A DNA stretch of 64,000 bases from Streptomyces glaucescens. GTDB lineage: Bacteria; Actinomycetota; Actinomycetes; Streptomycetales; Streptomycetaceae. The position numbers and the translations under genes were made by a program. Shown here piece by piece: positions 8,325 through 18,000 of this stretch (position 1 is its first letter; every line of letters starts with the position of its first letter). Under the pieces are notes generated by a model. That model was not told the origin of the DNA. It made no database searches and saw nothing but the letters and a program-made list of their open reading frames with translations. The stretch covers positions 248,001 to 312,000 of the forward strand of contig NZ_CP009438.1 of assembly GCF_000761215.1 (NCBI RefSeq), given 5' to 3'.

Positions 8325-10172
8325 TCACCGGTGGGTGAGGAGGCCCGAGGCGGACGCCGTGTCCGCGGCGGCGCCCCACGCACCGGCGCACAGGGCCCTC
8401 TCGATCGCGTCGGCGCAGACGGCGGCGGCGAGCCAGGCACGGGCGAACGGGGCGGCGTCGGACGGGAGGAGGCGGCCGAAGGCGTCGCGGGAGCGGACCG
8501 CGGCGGTGGAGTACAGGTCGTCGAGGACGTCGCCCGCCGTGGCGAGGCCGAGACGGCGCAGCCGGGCGCCGTCCCCCGCCTCGCCGTGGGGGGAGGCGGA
8601 CAGGGCGAGGACCCGGCGGCCCCCGGACACCGCCTGGTGGACACGTCGGCGCAGCAGGTGCAGGGGGGCCTCGTCCCCGGCCGGGAGGGTGTCGGGCGGG
8701 TCCTGGACGGCGTCGGCGGGCAGGTCCGCGCGCTGGAGCCGGTCCAGGCCCGCGTCCACCCGGGCGTCCGGATCGGTGGGGTGCTCGGTGGCGAGCAGCA
8801 GGGCCCGGGGCGGCGTCCCGGGCACCAGCCGGGCCACGATCCGCAGGCGGCTGCCCCGGGCGGCGGCCAGCAGCCGCAGGTTGTCCCGGTACGGGAGCGA
8901 GGGATCGTCGTGGGCGGCGACCAGTCTCAGCGGCACGCCCGCGCAGTCGGCCAGGAGGCAGTCACCGGTGCTCTCGCGCACCGAGCCCAGGAGGGTCACC
9001 TCGAGGAACAGCAGGTCCTGCCCGTCGTTCAGGGCTCGGGCGACCTGCTCGGCGGCCGGTGCGGACCACAGCCGGTCCAGCGGCTCGGCGCGCCAGGCGG
9101 CGCCGGCCGCGCGGACCGCCCGCACCCCTGCCCCGGCGCCGAGACGGCCGGTCGGTGAGACCGTGGCACCGGACACCGCCAGGCCGGCGCGCGACAGTTC
9201 GCGGTGGGTCAGGGCGGTGTCGCCGAGCCGTACGGCACGGTCGGCCGCGCCCGTCGCCCGGGCGGGCCCGCCGGGCGCCACGTCGGACACCGTGTACAGG
9301 CGCCCTTCGGCGTCGGCGGTCCAGGTGACCACGCCCGCGTAGCCGGTGGCCGTCAGCACGGGTTCGGAGAACAGCCCGTACAGCCGCAGGGAGCCGTCCG
9401 GACGGTACGGCTGCCGTACCGTGCCGCGCAGTTCGGCCAGCTCGGCGCCCGTGGCGTGCGGGACGCGACGGGTGATGCCGAGCGTGGCGGCCAGCGCGGC
9501 GACGAGGTCGGTGAGGCGGTACGCCGGGTCGGCTGAGCGGGCGGCGCGCACCCCGGTCACCACGGAGATCGCCGCGGCCGCGGCGCGGGGCAGACCGGCG
9601 AGGCGGGCGGTGTGCGCGGCGCGCAGCAACTCCGCCTGGAGCACGGCGCCGGCACCGTCCGTGCCGGCCTCGAGCACGGCGGCCGCCGCGGCGTGGACCG
9701 CCCGGGCGGCGGCGCGTTGCTCGACGGTGGCGCCCTCGGCCGGAGCAGGGGCTGGGGTGACCCCGGCATGCGCACCGGCGGGAGCGGCATCCGGGTCGCC
9801 GGGGTCGACGGAGCGGGTGGCCGGGCGGTCCTGGGCCGCCGGCGCGTCCTCGGCGACCGGTGCTTCCTCGGCGACGGGTGCGTCGGCGGCGACCGGTGCC
9901 ACGGAGGCCGCCGCCGCGCGGTGCAGGCAGTCGGGGGCGAGCAGGCAGCCGCAGCGGATCGCGTCCGCGCGGGACACCGTCCCGCCCTGCGCGTGCAGCA
10001 CGACGTCGGTCTCGTCGTCCACGGCGATCCGTACGAGGTCGCCTTCGCGGACGACCGGGCGGGCGGCGAGTCTGGCGATGCCCGCGTCCAGCCGCTTGCG
10101 CAGGCGCGGCGACAGCGCCTCGACGAGTTCGGCGGTGACGGACGGGGCGACCGGAGGCAGGTCCGGGCTCAT
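8325..10172 (-). CDS. SWIM zinc-finger protein, last gene of the MoxR/VWA operon
   Basis: A 615-aa protein. Residues 74-84 hold a SWIM-type metal motif (C74-x-C76-x5-C82-x-H84), preceded by the short LVRIAVDDETDVVLH strand typical of these proteins. An Ala/Pro-rich stretch (about 90-170) separates it from a long Ala/Leu-rich C-terminal part with no recognised fold. SWIM domains are thought to bind DNA or protein. ATG overlaps the VWA stop (ATGA). E. coli YehQ is the likely counterpart in a similar gene neighbourhood. The biochemical role is unknown. Confidence 0.8.
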   Translation of the reverse strand: MSPDLPPVAPSVTAELVEALSPRLRKRLDAGIARLAARPVVREGDLVRIAVDDETDVVLHAQGGTVSRADAIRCGCLLAPDCLHRAAAASVAPVAADAPVAEEAPVAEDAPAAQDRPATRSVDPGDPDAAPAGAHAGVTPAPAPAEGATVEQRAAARAVHAAAAAVLEAGTDGAGAVLQAELLRAAHTARLAGLPRAAAAAISVVTGVRAARSADPAYRLTDLVAALAATLGITRRVPHATGAELAELRGTVRQPYRPDGSLRLYGLFSEPVLTATGYAGVVTWTADAEGRLYTVSDVAPGGPARATGAADRAVRLGDTALTHRELSRAGLAVSGATVSPTGRLGAGAGVRAVRAAGAAWRAEPLDRLWSAPAAEQVARALNDGQDLLFLEVTLLGSVRESTGDCLLADCAGVPLRLVAAHDDPSLPYRDNLRLLAAARGSRLRIVARLVPGTPPRALLLATEHPTDPDARVDAGLDRLQRADLPADAVQDPPDTLPAGDEAPLHLLRRRVHQAVSGGRRVLALSASPHGEAGDGARLRRLGLATAGDVLDDLYSTAAVRSRDAFGRLLPSDAAPFARAWLAAAVCADAIERALCAGAWGAAADTASASGLLTHR

Positions 10173-13100
10173 GCGATCTTCTCCCCTACCCAGCGGGCGA
10201 GTTCCAGCGGACTGAGGGCGGCGACGGGCATGCCCGCGGCGACGAGCTGGCCGGCGACTCCCGTGGAGTAGCGGGGGCGACCGGTGTCGTCGAGGCTCGC
10301 GCAGCCCAGGACGTGGCAGCCGGCCGAGACGAGCGCGCGCACCTCGGCGAGCAGACCGCCGAGCGGATAGCCCTCCTCGAAGTCGCTGACGACCACGACG
10401 AGGGTGCGCGAGGGCACGGTGACCAGTTCACGCGCGTGCCGCAGGCCGGCCGCGATGTGCGTACCGCCGCCCACGCTGACCTCCAGCAGCAGGGACAGCG
10501 GATCGTCCACGTGCCCGGTGAGGTCGATGACCTCCGTGGAGAACGCCAGGAAGTGGGTGGACAGCGTGGGCACGCCCGCCAGCACCGAGGCGGTCAGCGC
10601 GGCCCACACCGTGGACGCCTCCATGGACCCCGACACGTCGGTGACCAGGATTAGCCGCCAGTCGGCGCTCCGGCGCGCGCGGGTGCGGAAGACCGGCCGC
10701 TCGGGGATCACCCGGACCGTGCCGTCCGGCGCACGGCGCGCGGCCGCCAGGTTGGCCCGCAGGGTGCGCGGCAGGTCGAGGCCGCCGCCCGGGCGTCTGC
10801 TCGGGCGGGGCAGTGCGGTGCCGTGCAGGGCCGGTCGCAGCCGGGTGGCCAGTTGCCGGGTCAGCGCGTCGACCAGCCGCCGGACGAGCGGGCGCAGCGC
10901 GGCCAGCCGGGCCTCGGGCAGCCCGCCCGCGTGCCGCAGCACGGTGCGCAGCAGATCCACCGAGGGGCGCACGGCGTCCGCGTCCAGCTCGGCGAGCACG
11001 TCCCTGCGGCCCGACGCGGCGGCCGCGGCCAGCACTTCCTCGCGGATGCCCGGCCCGAACAGCGCGGCCAGTTCCTCCGACCACTCGCGCACGCCCGGGT
11101 ACGGCGCCTGCCGTCCGCCGCCGGTGCCCCGGCCCGTCAGGTCCCCGCGGCTGCCCTCGCCGCGTCCGCTGCCGTACAACTCGTCCAGTGCGGTCGCCAA
11201 CGGCGCGGCGGCGGCCGGGAGCCGGTCCGTGCGGCGGCCGAGGAGCAGGCGCCAGCGGTCGGCGGGGGCGAGACGGTGGTCCTCGGTGCCGGCGGCTCCG
11301 GGGGTGGCGTCCGTGGGCGAGGTGCCGGTCGGGGGCTGCGGGGTGGCGGTGTCCCCCGCCCCGGCGGGGGCCGGCGCGGGAAGCAGCCCCAGCGACCGCA
11401 GGGTGTCCCGCGCGGTGAGGTCCGCCCGCGTCCACGCGGCGAGCGCGGCCGGGTCGACGCCGTGCGTGTCGGTGACCCGCGCGGTGCCGAGGCGCTGCTC
11501 GACGGACACGAGGAGCCGGTCCCGGGCCGCGGGACTGAGCGTGTCGAAGCCGCCGCGCAGCGCGGGGAGCCGGTCGAGGAACGCCCGGTCGGGCAGCTCG
11601 GACACCCGGGTGAGCAGGGGCTCCAGCGCGGGCGCCGCCGCCTCCAGGAGCGGACCCGCGGCCGTCAGCAGCCCGCTGAGCCGGGCGGTGAGCGCGGCCC
11701 TGGATCCGGGGTCGGTGGCCCCGTCGACCCACGAGGCCACACGGTCCCCGAAGGCGTGCGCGTCCTCCTGCCCCAGCAGGACGCGCACCGCGCCCGCGGC
11801 GCCGCGCATCAGCGGGGATCCGTCGGCGGCCAGCCGGGCCAGGGCGGCAAGGAGGCGGATGCCGCCCGAGACGTCGGCACGGTGGGCCAGTTCGAGCAGG
11901 GCGTGGGCGTCGGCGGGGTCCTCCGAGCCGGTCAGACCGTCCACCTGGCGCACGGCCGCGGCCGTGAGCAGGTCCGCGACGCCGGTCACCCGGGCCACCC
12001 GGGCCGGCCCGGCGTCCAGTCCGGGGACGTGCCCGGCCCGCAGCCGGTCGAGGAGGGCCAGCCCGGACAGCAGCTCCGGCAGGGTGCCGGCCCGCGGCAG
12101 CACGCCGGCGAGGTCGTCGAGCCGCTCGTCGGCGAGTCCGGGCAGCCCGCACACCGCTGACTGTTCGAGCCCGGCCAGGGCCTGCGCGGCCGTCGGGCCG
12201 CCCTCGTCGCGCTCCGCCCGCCACCGCTGGCGCAGGACTCCTTCGGCGGCCTGCGCCGCGGTCACCCCGCGCGCGCCGGCCGCGGTCAGCATGGCCGCCG
12301 TGGCGGGTGTCCAGCGCACCTCCCAGCGGGAGGTGAGGGCGTCGGTGCCGCCCGCCGCGACGACCTCCTTGGCCTCCCCGTACGGCACCCCGCACACCGT
12401 CAGACGGCGCAGCAGCAGCTCCCGGCGCCGGTCGAGGTCGCTTCGCAGCGGGTCCAGCCGCAGGTCCCGTGACGTACCGGTGCCGCCGGTGTCCGGACCG
12501 GGCAGGCCGAGCCGTGCGACCTCGGCCTCCACCGCGGGGGCGAGACCGCTGCGCGGCGCCTGCGGCGCGGGGCGCCCGGTGCGCGTGCCGACGAGCACCC
12601 GTTCCATCGCCCGTGCCACGGCCCGCCCCCGCCCGTACGGCTCACCCTGCGCGAGTACCGTCTGCACGGCTTCGACCAGTTCGCCGCGGCCCGCCGCCGG
12701 GAGGCCGCGCAGCCGGGCGAGGTCCGAGGCGAACCGGCTGATCTCGCGCGCGTCGGCGGGGCCCGAGGGGTGGCCGAGGTCGCGCAGTTCGGCGCAGACG
12801 CGCACGGCGGCCCGTGTCAGGGCCTCTTCCAGCGCCGCCGGATCGCCGGCCGCGCGCAGCACCATGTGCTGCCACTCCGGGTCCCGGATGCCCGCCGGGT
12901 ACCCGGACCGCTCGTCCAGGAGGGCGTAGGAGTACGGGATCAGCGAGGTCGTCCGGACGGGCCGCCGCGCGTCGTCGGCGGCGGTGCCGGACCGTGCGGG
13001 CGCCCGGACGGAGCCGCCGGCGGCCCCGGCGGCCTCCCGTACGGGCGCCGGATCCCCGCCACCGACGGCGCCGGCGTCCTGGCCTGCGAGCGCCGGGGCG

Positions 13101-13837
13101 TGGAACGCGCCGAGCACCACGGCCGCCCGCTCTCCGCGCGCCGTCGACTCGGCCAGCCGGTCCCGCATCCACCGCTCGCGCCGCAGGTCCAGCTCCGGCA
13201 CCCCGCCCGCGGCGATCGCGTCCTCGCGCAGCGCCCACCCGGTGAGCAGGGCCGCCCGGCGCAGGGCCTCGGGCGGGGAGCCGGGGGCGGTGGCCTCGAC
13301 CAGGCGGTCCCACAGGTCGTCCCCGGGACGGCCCGTCAGCCGGGCCCGCAGCGCGTCGCCGAGACCCGGGCCGCCGGTCCGCCGCCCGGCGGCCCTCCGT
13401 CCCTCGGCCCACGCGCGGTCGGCGAGCGGCAGATCGCAGGCGATGACCGGTACGCCGTGGCGGGCGGCCCAGCGCACGGCGGCCAGTTCGGGCGAGAAGT
13501 CCGCGAACGGATAGAACGCCGGCCCGTCGCCCTCACCGCCGTCGCCGGGCGCGGCGGCGAGGGCGACGGGGGCGCGCGTCTCCGGGTGCCCCAGCCAGGG
13601 CAGCCACTCCTGCATCTCGGCGGGCAGTTCGACGAGCAGCACGTCCGGCTTCGCCTCGTCGAGCAGCGCCGGCACGGCGGCGGCCAGGGAGGGCGCGTGG
13701 TGCCGTACGCCGACGAGGTAGGGCGCGGACGGGGCGGTGAGCGCGGCGAGCGCCCCGTCGGGCGGGAGGGGGAAGGGGGACGACGCGGCGGCGGAGGGCG
13801 AGCCGTCCGCGGCGGCGGCCCCGTGGGACAGGGACAC
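10169..13837 (-). CDS. DUF5682-VWA fusion protein
   Basis: A 1222-aa protein. The N-terminal part carries the VGVRHHAPS signature and VLLVELPAE, as in DUF5682 proteins. A long middle region is helical and repeat-poor. The last ~160 residues are a von Willebrand A domain with an intact MIDAS motif DVSGS (near residue 1065), a Thr in GGGTHIAAG, and VVSDFEEG. VWA proteins pair with MoxR ATPases, which is the gene immediately upstream. I chose GTG at 13837 because a GGAGGG site precedes it and it lies 5 nt after the ATPase stop; the frame could start at 13873 inside the ATPase gene. In E. coli these two parts are separate proteins (YehM- and YehP-like), so this is a natural fusion. Confidence 0.83.
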   Translation of the reverse strand: MSLSHGAAAADGSPSAAASSPFPLPPDGALAALTAPSAPYLVGVRHHAPSLAAAVPALLDEAKPDVLLVELPAEMQEWLPWLGHPETRAPVALAAAPGDGGEGDGPAFYPFADFSPELAAVRWAARHGVPVIACDLPLADRAWAEGRRAAGRRTGGPGLGDALRARLTGRPGDDLWDRLVEATAPGSPPEALRRAALLTGWALREDAIAAGGVPELDLRRERWMRDRLAESTARGERAAVVLGAFHAPALAGQDAGAVGGGDPAPVREAAGAAGGSVRAPARSGTAADDARRPVRTTSLIPYSYALLDERSGYPAGIRDPEWQHMVLRAAGDPAALEEALTRAAVRVCAELRDLGHPSGPADAREISRFASDLARLRGLPAAGRGELVEAVQTVLAQGEPYGRGRAVARAMERVLVGTRTGRPAPQAPRSGLAPAVEAEVARLGLPGPDTGGTGTSRDLRLDPLRSDLDRRRELLLRRLTVCGVPYGEAKEVVAAGGTDALTSRWEVRWTPATAAMLTAAGARGVTAAQAAEGVLRQRWRAERDEGGPTAAQALAGLEQSAVCGLPGLADERLDDLAGVLPRAGTLPELLSGLALLDRLRAGHVPGLDAGPARVARVTGVADLLTAAAVRQVDGLTGSEDPADAHALLELAHRADVSGGIRLLAALARLAADGSPLMRGAAGAVRVLLGQEDAHAFGDRVASWVDGATDPGSRAALTARLSGLLTAAGPLLEAAAPALEPLLTRVSELPDRAFLDRLPALRGGFDTLSPAARDRLLVSVEQRLGTARVTDTHGVDPAALAAWTRADLTARDTLRSLGLLPAPAPAGAGDTATPQPPTGTSPTDATPGAAGTEDHRLAPADRWRLLLGRRTDRLPAAAAPLATALDELYGSGRGEGSRGDLTGRGTGGGRQAPYPGVREWSEELAALFGPGIREEVLAAAAASGRRDVLAELDADAVRPSVDLLRTVLRHAGGLPEARLAALRPLVRRLVDALTRQLATRLRPALHGTALPRPSRRPGGGLDLPRTLRANLAAARRAPDGTVRVIPERPVFRTRARRSADWRLILVTDVSGSMEASTVWAALTASVLAGVPTLSTHFLAFSTEVIDLTGHVDDPLSLLLEVSVGGGTHIAAGLRHARELVTVPSRTLVVVVSDFEEGYPLGGLLAEVRALVSAGCHVLGCASLDDTGRPRYSTGVAGQLVAAGMPVAALSPLELARWVGEKIA

Positions 13838-13842
13838 GGCCG

Positions 13843-15051
13843 TCAGCCCTCCAGGACCGTGCGCAGGTCCCACAGGGTGCGCCAGGTGGCGGAGCCCTGC
13901 TCGGCGCGGCGCCGCACCGGACCGTCCCAGTAGCCGCGCAGCCGGGCGGCGTCCGCGGGGTCGTCCTTGCGGACCACGCCCAGCAGGTGCCCCGGCAGCA
14001 GCCCCAGCACATCACGGTCGCCCGGGAAGTAGGCCGCCGCGAGCGCGAGCGCCCCGGCGACCGACACGGCCTCGGCGGTGCTCATCACCGTGGACGGCCG
14101 TTCCACCTCCCAGCCCTCCGCCGACCGGCCTTCCCGGAGGTCCCGGAACGCGGTGACCAGTGCCTCCAGGACGGCGTCGTCGACCTGGAACGGTGCCCCG
14201 GCGCGCGCCACGGACGCCCGGGCCTGGCCGCGCACCAGCGCGATCTCCGCGTCGATGTCCCCGATGGGGCCGACCGTCTCGAAGTTGAAGCGGCGCTTGA
14301 GGGCCGCGGACATCTCGGAGACGCCCTTGTCGCGGAGGTTGGCGGTGGCGATGAGGTTGAAGCCGGGCGCGGCGTGCGCCAGGGCGTCCGCGGCGCCCGC
14401 GAGTTCGGGCACCGCCATCCGCCGCTCGGAGAGCAGCGACACGAGGGAGTCCTGCACTTCGGGCAGGCAGCGGGTGACCTCCTCGACGCGGGCGATCGCC
14501 CCCCGGGACATCGCGGTCAGCACGGGCGAGGGCACGAGCGCCTGGCGGCTGGGGCCCTGGGCGAGCAGCAGGGCGTAGTTCCAGCCGTACTTCAGCTGGT
14601 CCTCGGTCGTACCGGCGGTGCCCTGCACCACCAGGCCGCTGGTGCCGCACACGGCGGCGGACAGCAGCTCCGACAGCATCGACTTGGCCGTGCCGGGTTC
14701 GCCGACGAGCAGCAGGCCGCGCTCCCCCGCGAGCGTCACCACGCACCGTTCGACCAGCGCCCGGTCGCCGACGAACTTGCTCGCGATCGTCATGCGGCGC
14801 GGCACGCCGTCAGGCACGCCGGCGCCGTCGGGCAGCTTCAGCGGCTGTCCGCCGCTGCCGATGACGAACGTGACGACGGCGCGCGGGGTGAGCCGCCAGG
14901 CGGGCGGGCGCGGCCCGTCGTCGTAGGCGGCGAGGAAGGCCAGTTCGGTCGCGTACCGGTCCTCCGGCGGGTCGATCTGGCGGGCCGGGGCGTCGGGGAG
15001 GGTGGTGGTCATCGGTGCGGGTTCTTCCGGACGTGGGTGGACGGCGGTCAT
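13843..15051 (-). CDS. MoxR-type AAA+ ATPase
   Basis: A 402-aa AAA+ ATPase. Walker A is GEPGTAKS (117-124); Walker B is the hydrophobic run ending VEEV in GAIARVEEVTRC; sensor-1 Asn is in NLIATANLRD; an Arg-finger region follows (ALKRRFNFE). MoxR ATPases work as chaperone-like partners of VWA proteins in assembly or metal insertion. ATG at 15051 overlaps the stop of the upstream gene; a second ATG at 15012 is possible but would break the coupling. E. coli YehL is the likely equivalent. Confidence 0.88.
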   Translation of the reverse strand: MTAVHPRPEEPAPMTTTLPDAPARQIDPPEDRYATELAFLAAYDDGPRPPAWRLTPRAVVTFVIGSGGQPLKLPDGAGVPDGVPRRMTIASKFVGDRALVERCVVTLAGERGLLLVGEPGTAKSMLSELLSAAVCGTSGLVVQGTAGTTEDQLKYGWNYALLLAQGPSRQALVPSPVLTAMSRGAIARVEEVTRCLPEVQDSLVSLLSERRMAVPELAGAADALAHAAPGFNLIATANLRDKGVSEMSAALKRRFNFETVGPIGDIDAEIALVRGQARASVARAGAPFQVDDAVLEALVTAFRDLREGRSAEGWEVERPSTVMSTAEAVSVAGALALAAAYFPGDRDVLGLLPGHLLGVVRKDDPADAARLRGYWDGPVRRRAEQGSATWRTLWDLRTVLEG

Positions 15052-18000
15052 CGGCGGCGGCCCTTGCGGGTGGCGCGGGTGGTCAGTTCCTCGTACGCCG
15101 GGGCGTCACCGGCGCGTACGCGGTCCCACGCGCGCCCGAACAGCTCCGGCACCGGCACCGACGGCACCGCGCGGGCGTGCGTGCCGACCGGGTAGAGGCC
15201 CTGCTTCCAGACCTCCACCGGCAGGGCGGGCGCCTTCAGGTCGAGCCAGCCGCAGGGGAGGAAGAGGGTGCGTCCGGCGCGCGCCCGCCTGGCCTCGACG
15301 ACCAGGCCGGTGGCCGCGAGTTCGGCACGGGCCTTCTTCGTCCGGGCCGGCTTCCAGCCCGTCCAGCGGGCGCAGTTGCGGTCCGTCGGATCGGGCAGGG
15401 CCAGCAGCTGCAGGTAGAGCACCGCCGCGTCCGCGCCCAGGCCGTGCGCCTGTGCGACCTCGGCGACCAGGCCGGGCGCGCTCAGCGACGGGTCCTGGGC
15501 GTACCCGGTGGGCCCCTCGGGGTCCGTGCCGGCCGCGACCGCACGGGCGAGGTCCTCGCCCAGGATCGTCCGCAGCGCCCGCATGCCGTGGCCCCGCGCG
15601 GGGCCGACGAGCCCTTCGACCAGTCCGAACACCGGGTCGTCCGCGCCGGTGAGGGCGGCCGGCCGGACCAGGACGGTCTCCTGGTCGCCGTACCAGGGGC
15701 GCAGCGCCAGTGCCTCGCCCACGGCGGTCAGACCCTGTGCGTCGGCGCCTCCGGTGGCCGGCATGCCGTACGCCTTGCGCAGTTCGGCGGCGGCCGGCGA
15801 GCCCTTCTCCGTCCACGCCAGGTCGAGGTCGAGCAGCAGTCCGGGATCCGCGACGCGGCGGCGCAGCGCGGCCAGCGCCCCGGGCAGCACGGCGCGCAGG
15901 GGGTGCCCGTAGGGCAGGGAGTAGGCGAGCCCCGCGAGGGCGGCCACGGCACGCGACAGGTCGTACCGCCCGGGCAGTGCCCTGGGATCGTCCGGCACCA
16001 GTTCGCCGTCCTTGCCGGGACGCTGCACCGTGGTGCGGCTGATCCACGGGGTGCGGTGCGGGTTGAGCACCTCCTCCGCGGTCCCGGTGGGCAGCCCCGC
16101 CAGGGACTGTTCCGCGGCCAGGTCCTCGGGCAGGCGGACGACTCCGGCGAGCCGGCCGGCCCACACCCGGCCCGCCGCTTCGGTGTCGGGTCCCGTCGTC
16201 CACAGGCCGGCGGGGTCGTCGGGCAGCAGCGCGCCGACCAGCGCGGCCCGGTCACCGGGGCCGAGCCAGCCCAGCAGCGCGTCGCCGAGCTGCTTCTGGC
16301 GGGGCTTCAGGCCGGTCGCGGCGATCACCTCGTCAGTGAGCTGCGGCGGCTTCCCCGCGAGCAGCAGGGCCGCCTGCACGGGTCCGAGCCCGTCCCGCGT
16401 CGCGGCGCACAGCGCGGCGGGCGCCTCCGGCTGCCAGGGCGCGGCCCCCTTCTCCCGGATCAGTCCGGTCACCGCGGCCAGCGCGTCGGCCGGGAACACC
16501 GGCGGGTAGGCGGTCTCCCGTTCCAGCGTGAAGTGGGCGACCGCGCCGAACGCACCGGACGGGTCGTGGTCCAGGGCCAGCCAGTGCACACGCCCTTCGC
16601 GGTGGTCGACGGTCTGGCTGCCGAGCACGACGACGGTCCGGCCGTCCCGGCGCAGCACCTGGCCGGTCCGCTCCTGCCTGGTGTGCGGCTCGCTGAGGAC
16701 GATCTCGCGCAGCGCGCCACCGGGGGCGGCCAGGGGCCCCTCCGTGATCGCGTCGAACAGCAGGAGCAGCGCCTGCCGGTGCGTGTGCGTCATGGTGGCC
16801 GAGGCGGCGCGGTAGGCGAGCGGGCGCAGCAGTCCGAGCACGGACGGCCACACCAGGCCGATGCCGGGAAGGGTGTGCTCGTCGCTGTGCCAGCCGCCGG
16901 CGGGCCCGGTGAGCCGGGCCGATCCGGGCAGGGGCCTGCCACCGGCCGGGTTCCCGGACAGGACGTGGTTGACGGCCCGGATCTGGCGCAGCGCGCTCCA
17001 GCGCTGCTCGCCGCCCCACCAGCCGTGCAGGTTGGCGAGGCCGTCGACGGCCTCGCGCAGGGTCTGGTCGTCGCCGTTCTCGGGGCGGTAGCCGGCGAAC
17101 ATGCCGCGGGTGCGTTCGGCGTCCGTCGCCTGCCGCTCGGCCGGGGGCGCCACGAAGGCGGCGATCGACTCCGCGAGGCGCAGCACCCCGCGTGCGAGGC
17201 CGGCGACACCGGTGAGCACGTGCGGTTCCGTGAGGGCGGGCAGGCAGCGCGCGACGGTCTCCCGCAGGACCTCGTCGGCGCTCGGCACGGCGGGCTGCCC
17301 GGTGGCGTCCCCCGTGACGTGGCCCGCCCCGCCCGCCGCGGCGTGACCGGTGCCGGCCGCCGTGCCCGCCGCGGCCGCGTCGGCCTTCGCCCGGGCGGCT
17401 GCCGCGGCGACCTCGGCCTGACGCTCCGCCAGGGCCTGAGCGCCGGCCCGCAGCACGTCGTCCGCCTGCTCGTCGCTCAGCGCGCGCAGCAGCGCCGACG
17501 CGTTCTCGTCGCGCGGCCGCAGCGCGTGCCAGAAGTCGACCGGCGGGACGAGCCGCGTTCCGGCGGCGAACTCACCGCCGCGCTCCAGCGGGGTCACCCG
17601 TCCCAGCTCCAGCGGGCCGCCGTCGCCGTCCGCCGTGTACAGAGTGATCTGACGGTGGCCGGCGACGACGACGGGTTCGGCGCCGCCGGGCAGCCGCAGC
17701 GCCCCGACCGGAACGCCGGAGGTGCGGCCGGGCGCGGTGGGCAGGGTGGCGGTCCGGCCGTCCGGCGTGCCGACGGTGACGCGGGCCTCGTCGCCCTCGC
17801 CCTCGGCGCGCACCCAGCGGCCGAGGACGATGCCGTCCGTGCCGAACGGGCTGTGCTCAAGGCCGGGCTGAAGGGGCAGCACCGAGCAGTGCTGCTGGCG
17901 CAGGGTGGCGCCCTCGCGGATGCCGGAGCGCAGGAACGCGGGCAGCGAGGCACGCGCGTGGGTGCCGGTGGCCGGGTCGTACTCGAGCCACACGTGCTGC